A DNA stretch of 8,045 nt, taken from contig JAURXE010000518.1 of assembly GCA_030654635.1 (NCBI GenBank), forward strand, positions 1 through 8,045. Direction: 5' to 3'. The notes below the pieces were generated by a model. That model was not told where the DNA came from. It saw only the letters and a program-made list of their open reading frames with translations, and made no database searches. Shown here piece after piece: positions 6,731 to 8,045 of this stretch. Source of the DNA: Pseudomonas sp. GTDB taxonomy: Bacteria; Pseudomonadota; Gammaproteobacteria; Pseudomonadales; Pseudomonadaceae. The position numbers and the translations under genes were made by a program. Numbering within the stretch: the stretch's first letter is position 1; the number at the start of each line of letters is the position of its first letter.

Positions 6731-7573
6731 ATGCGAACTGCACTGCTGGCTGTTTTGCTCTGTGGCTTGCCGGCCCTGGCGCTGGCCGATAACGGCCGTT
6801 TATTGGCCACCGGCGGTGCCAGCAGCCTGGAGGGCGCCGCCGGTGGCGGGATTACGCCCTGGGCGGTGCTGGCCGGTTATGGCGAGGCCGGCGAGTGGGG
6901 CGCCACGGCCTTTGCCACTCGGGTTGATAGTCAGGATTACCGCCTGGATGTCAGCGGCGCGGCAGTGGCCTGGGATAATCGCGTCGAGCTGTCCTACGCC
7001 CGGCAGCGCCTGGACATTAGCAGCCTAAATCTGCCCGACAGCAGCCTCCATCAGGACATTTTTGGTCTCAAGCTGCGGCTGTTCGGCGACCTTATGTACG
7101 ACCAGTTGCCGCAGGTGTCGCTTGGCGTGCAGCACAAAAAACAACAGAACTTTCTGATCCCCGAACTGGTCGGCGCCCGCCGTGACGAAGATACCGAGGC
7201 GTATGTGCAGGCCAGCCGGCTATTGCTTGGCGGCGCCTTCGGTTACAACCTGCTGGTCAATGGCGGGCTGCGTTACAGCCGGGCTAATCAACTGGGTTTG
7301 CTGGGCTTTGGTGGCGATGCCAACGATCAACGTGAAGTCTTGGCGGAAGGCTCCCTGGCGCTGCTGCTCAATCCGCGCTGGGTGCTGGGTGTGGAGTACC
7401 GGCAGAAGCCGGACAACCTGTCGTTTGCCAAGGAAAATGATTGGTCCGATGTGTTTGTCGGCTACTTCCCCAGCAAGCATCTGGCGCTGGTGCTGGCCTG
7501 GGCGCAGTTGGGTGATATCGCCGGGCAGAGCAATCAGAACGGCCCGTATTTGTCTTTGCAGGGGAGTTTTTAA
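6731..7573 (+). CDS. DUF3034 family protein, probable outer-membrane beta-barrel
   Basis: I place the start at the ATG at 6731, giving 280 residues. It sits 4 bases after the EAL gene's stop, has GAGG (6718-6721) 9 bases upstream, and begins a clean signal peptide with cleavage after ALA at residue 19. The in-frame ATG at 6674 would lie inside the previous gene and add a non-signal extension. The mature protein opens with GRLLATGGASSLEGAAGGG, the typical DUF3034 beginning. It then shows alternating polar/hydrophobic stretches typical of amphipathic beta strands, and it ends in Phe (LSLQGSF), a common C-terminal signature of proteins inserted by the BAM machinery. No enzymatic motif is visible and the family's function is unknown to me. 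A pore, or an outer-membrane partner for the periplasmic proteins of this operon, is possible but inferred. Confidence 0.85.
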   Translation: MRTALLAVLLCGLPALALADNGRLLATGGASSLEGAAGGGITPWAVLAGYGEAGEWGATAFATRVDSQDYRLDVSGAAVAWDNRVELSYARQRLDISSLNLPDSSLHQDIFGLKLRLFGDLMYDQLPQVSLGVQHKKQQNFLIPELVGARRDEDTEAYVQASRLLLGGAFGYNLLVNGGLRYSRANQLGLLGFGGDANDQREVLAEGSLALLLNPRWVLGVEYRQKPDNLSFAKENDWSDVFVGYFPSKHLALVLAWAQLGDIAGQSNQNGPYLSLQGSF

Positions 7574-7575
7574 GC

Positions 7576-7992
7576 ATGCGTGTCTGGCTGCTGATTGGCC
7601 TGTTGCTCAGCGGTTGTGCCCAATCGCCCGAACGCGGTGTGAGCCTCTATCAAAGCCTGGGCGAGCAGGCCGGGCTGACGCGGATTGTCGAAGGCATGTT
7701 GCTGAATGTCGCCAAGGACCCGCGCATCGTCGGCCATTTTGCCAACGTCGATATCACCCTGCTGCGCGACAAGCTGGTGCAGCAGTTCTGCGTCGAGACC
7801 GGTGGCCCCTGCCAGCCCAGTGACGACAGCATGGAGGAGGTGCACAAAGGCCTGCACCTGACCCGCAGCGACTTCAACGCCCTGGTGGAAGACCTGATTG
7901 CCGCCATGGAGGCCGAAGGCGTGCCGGTGCCGGCACAGAACCGTCTGCTGGCGCGCCTGGCGCCAATGCGTGGGCAAATCATCCAGCGCTGA
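7576..7992 (+). CDS. Group 1 truncated haemoglobin with lipoprotein signal
   Basis: A 138-residue protein in which a short hydrophobic N-terminus ends in the lipobox LSGC (C14). This predicts a lipid-anchored protein; Ala at +2 favours the outer membrane. Residues about 22-135 match the truncated (2-on-2) globin fold: LYQSLGEQAGL at the start, a Phe at the CD1-like position (F55), the proximal haem ligand H90 in EEVHKGL, and the C-terminal pattern GVPVPAQNRLLARLAPMRG. By eye against M. tuberculosis trHbN, the B10 Tyr is replaced by L42 and the E11 Gln by L67, so the distal pocket looks apolar. C72 and C79 flank the conserved TGGP turn and could form a disulphide in the periplasm. The start codon is 2 bases after the DUF3034 stop, with GGGGAG (7561-7566) 9 bases upstream. 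Likely roles are O2, NO or CO binding or haem-based redox chemistry in the envelope; which one is not decidable from sequence. Confidence 0.93.
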   Translation: MRVWLLIGLLLSGCAQSPERGVSLYQSLGEQAGLTRIVEGMLLNVAKDPRIVGHFANVDITLLRDKLVQQFCVETGGPCQPSDDSMEEVHKGLHLTRSDFNALVEDLIAAMEAEGVPVPAQNRLLARLAPMRGQIIQR

Positions 7993-8026
7993 GCCGCAGT
8001 GACATTCCCTGAGTGGCGTTCAATCG

Positions 8027-8045
8027 GTAGTGTGGGCTTTAGCCC
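8027..8045. repeat. Palindromic repeat cut by the window edge
   Basis: GTAGTGTGGG (8027-8036) leads into GGGCT-TT-AGCCC (8034-8045), a perfect 5-bp inverted repeat that ends at the last base of the window and may continue. Its start matches the left arm of the palindrome behind putA (1844-1853) at 9 of 10 positions. It lies 34 bases after the globin stop codon and could help end the operon's transcript, but no T-run can be seen before the edge. The 7993-8026 stretch holds no other feature I recognise. Confidence 0.45.

Noticed and set aside
7182..7823. Same-strand open frame spanning the DUF3034-globin junction
   Set aside because: It runs out of frame through two well-supported genes, and its Arg/Cys/Trp-rich product has no recognisable domain.

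Overview
The window looks like a piece of a Pseudomonas chromosome (Gammaproteobacteria). It is GC-rich, every gene is on the + strand, and the PutA, PutP and DUF3034 proteins have the sequence style of that genus. This rests on protein resemblance and gene order recalled from memory; no database was searched.

Region 1 (1-3534) is proline catabolism. It opens inside putA, giving the last 612 codons of the bifunctional proline dehydrogenase / P5C dehydrogenase. After a 140-base gap comes putP, the Na+/proline symporter, on the same strand. PutP imports proline and PutA oxidises it to glutamate. The gap holds a palindromic repeat, two GTTGCA hexamers resembling the E. coli PutA operator core, and a perfect 8-bp hairpin just before the putP ribosome binding site. 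A strong intrinsic terminator closes the unit at 3491-3534.

Region 2 (3535-3704) is non-coding. It carries two perfect inverted repeats, an 8-base direct repeat and possible leader hairpins upstream of the second gene group.

Region 3 (3705-7992) is a tight four-gene operon: one 17-base overlap and gaps of 4 and 2 bases. It encodes (a) an exported cupredoxin-like protein with a His...Cys-x2-His-x2-Met copper-site pattern, usually labelled 'methylamine utilization protein'; (b) an inner-membrane c-di-GMP protein with a periplasmic Cache-like sensor, HAMP, a degenerate GGDEF domain and an intact EAL domain; (c) a DUF3034 protein, probably an outer-membrane barrel; and (d) a truncated haemoglobin with a lipoprotein signal. 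Every product is exported or faces the periplasm. My inference is an envelope module in which a metal or haem/gas/redox cue reaches a c-di-GMP phosphodiesterase. The genes are individually of known families; their joint function is, as far as I know, not established. This is the most interesting part of the window.

Region 4 (7993-8045) is a short non-coding tail ending in a truncated palindrome that resembles the repeat behind putA. I saw no tRNA, rRNA, CRISPR array, insertion sequence or phage gene.
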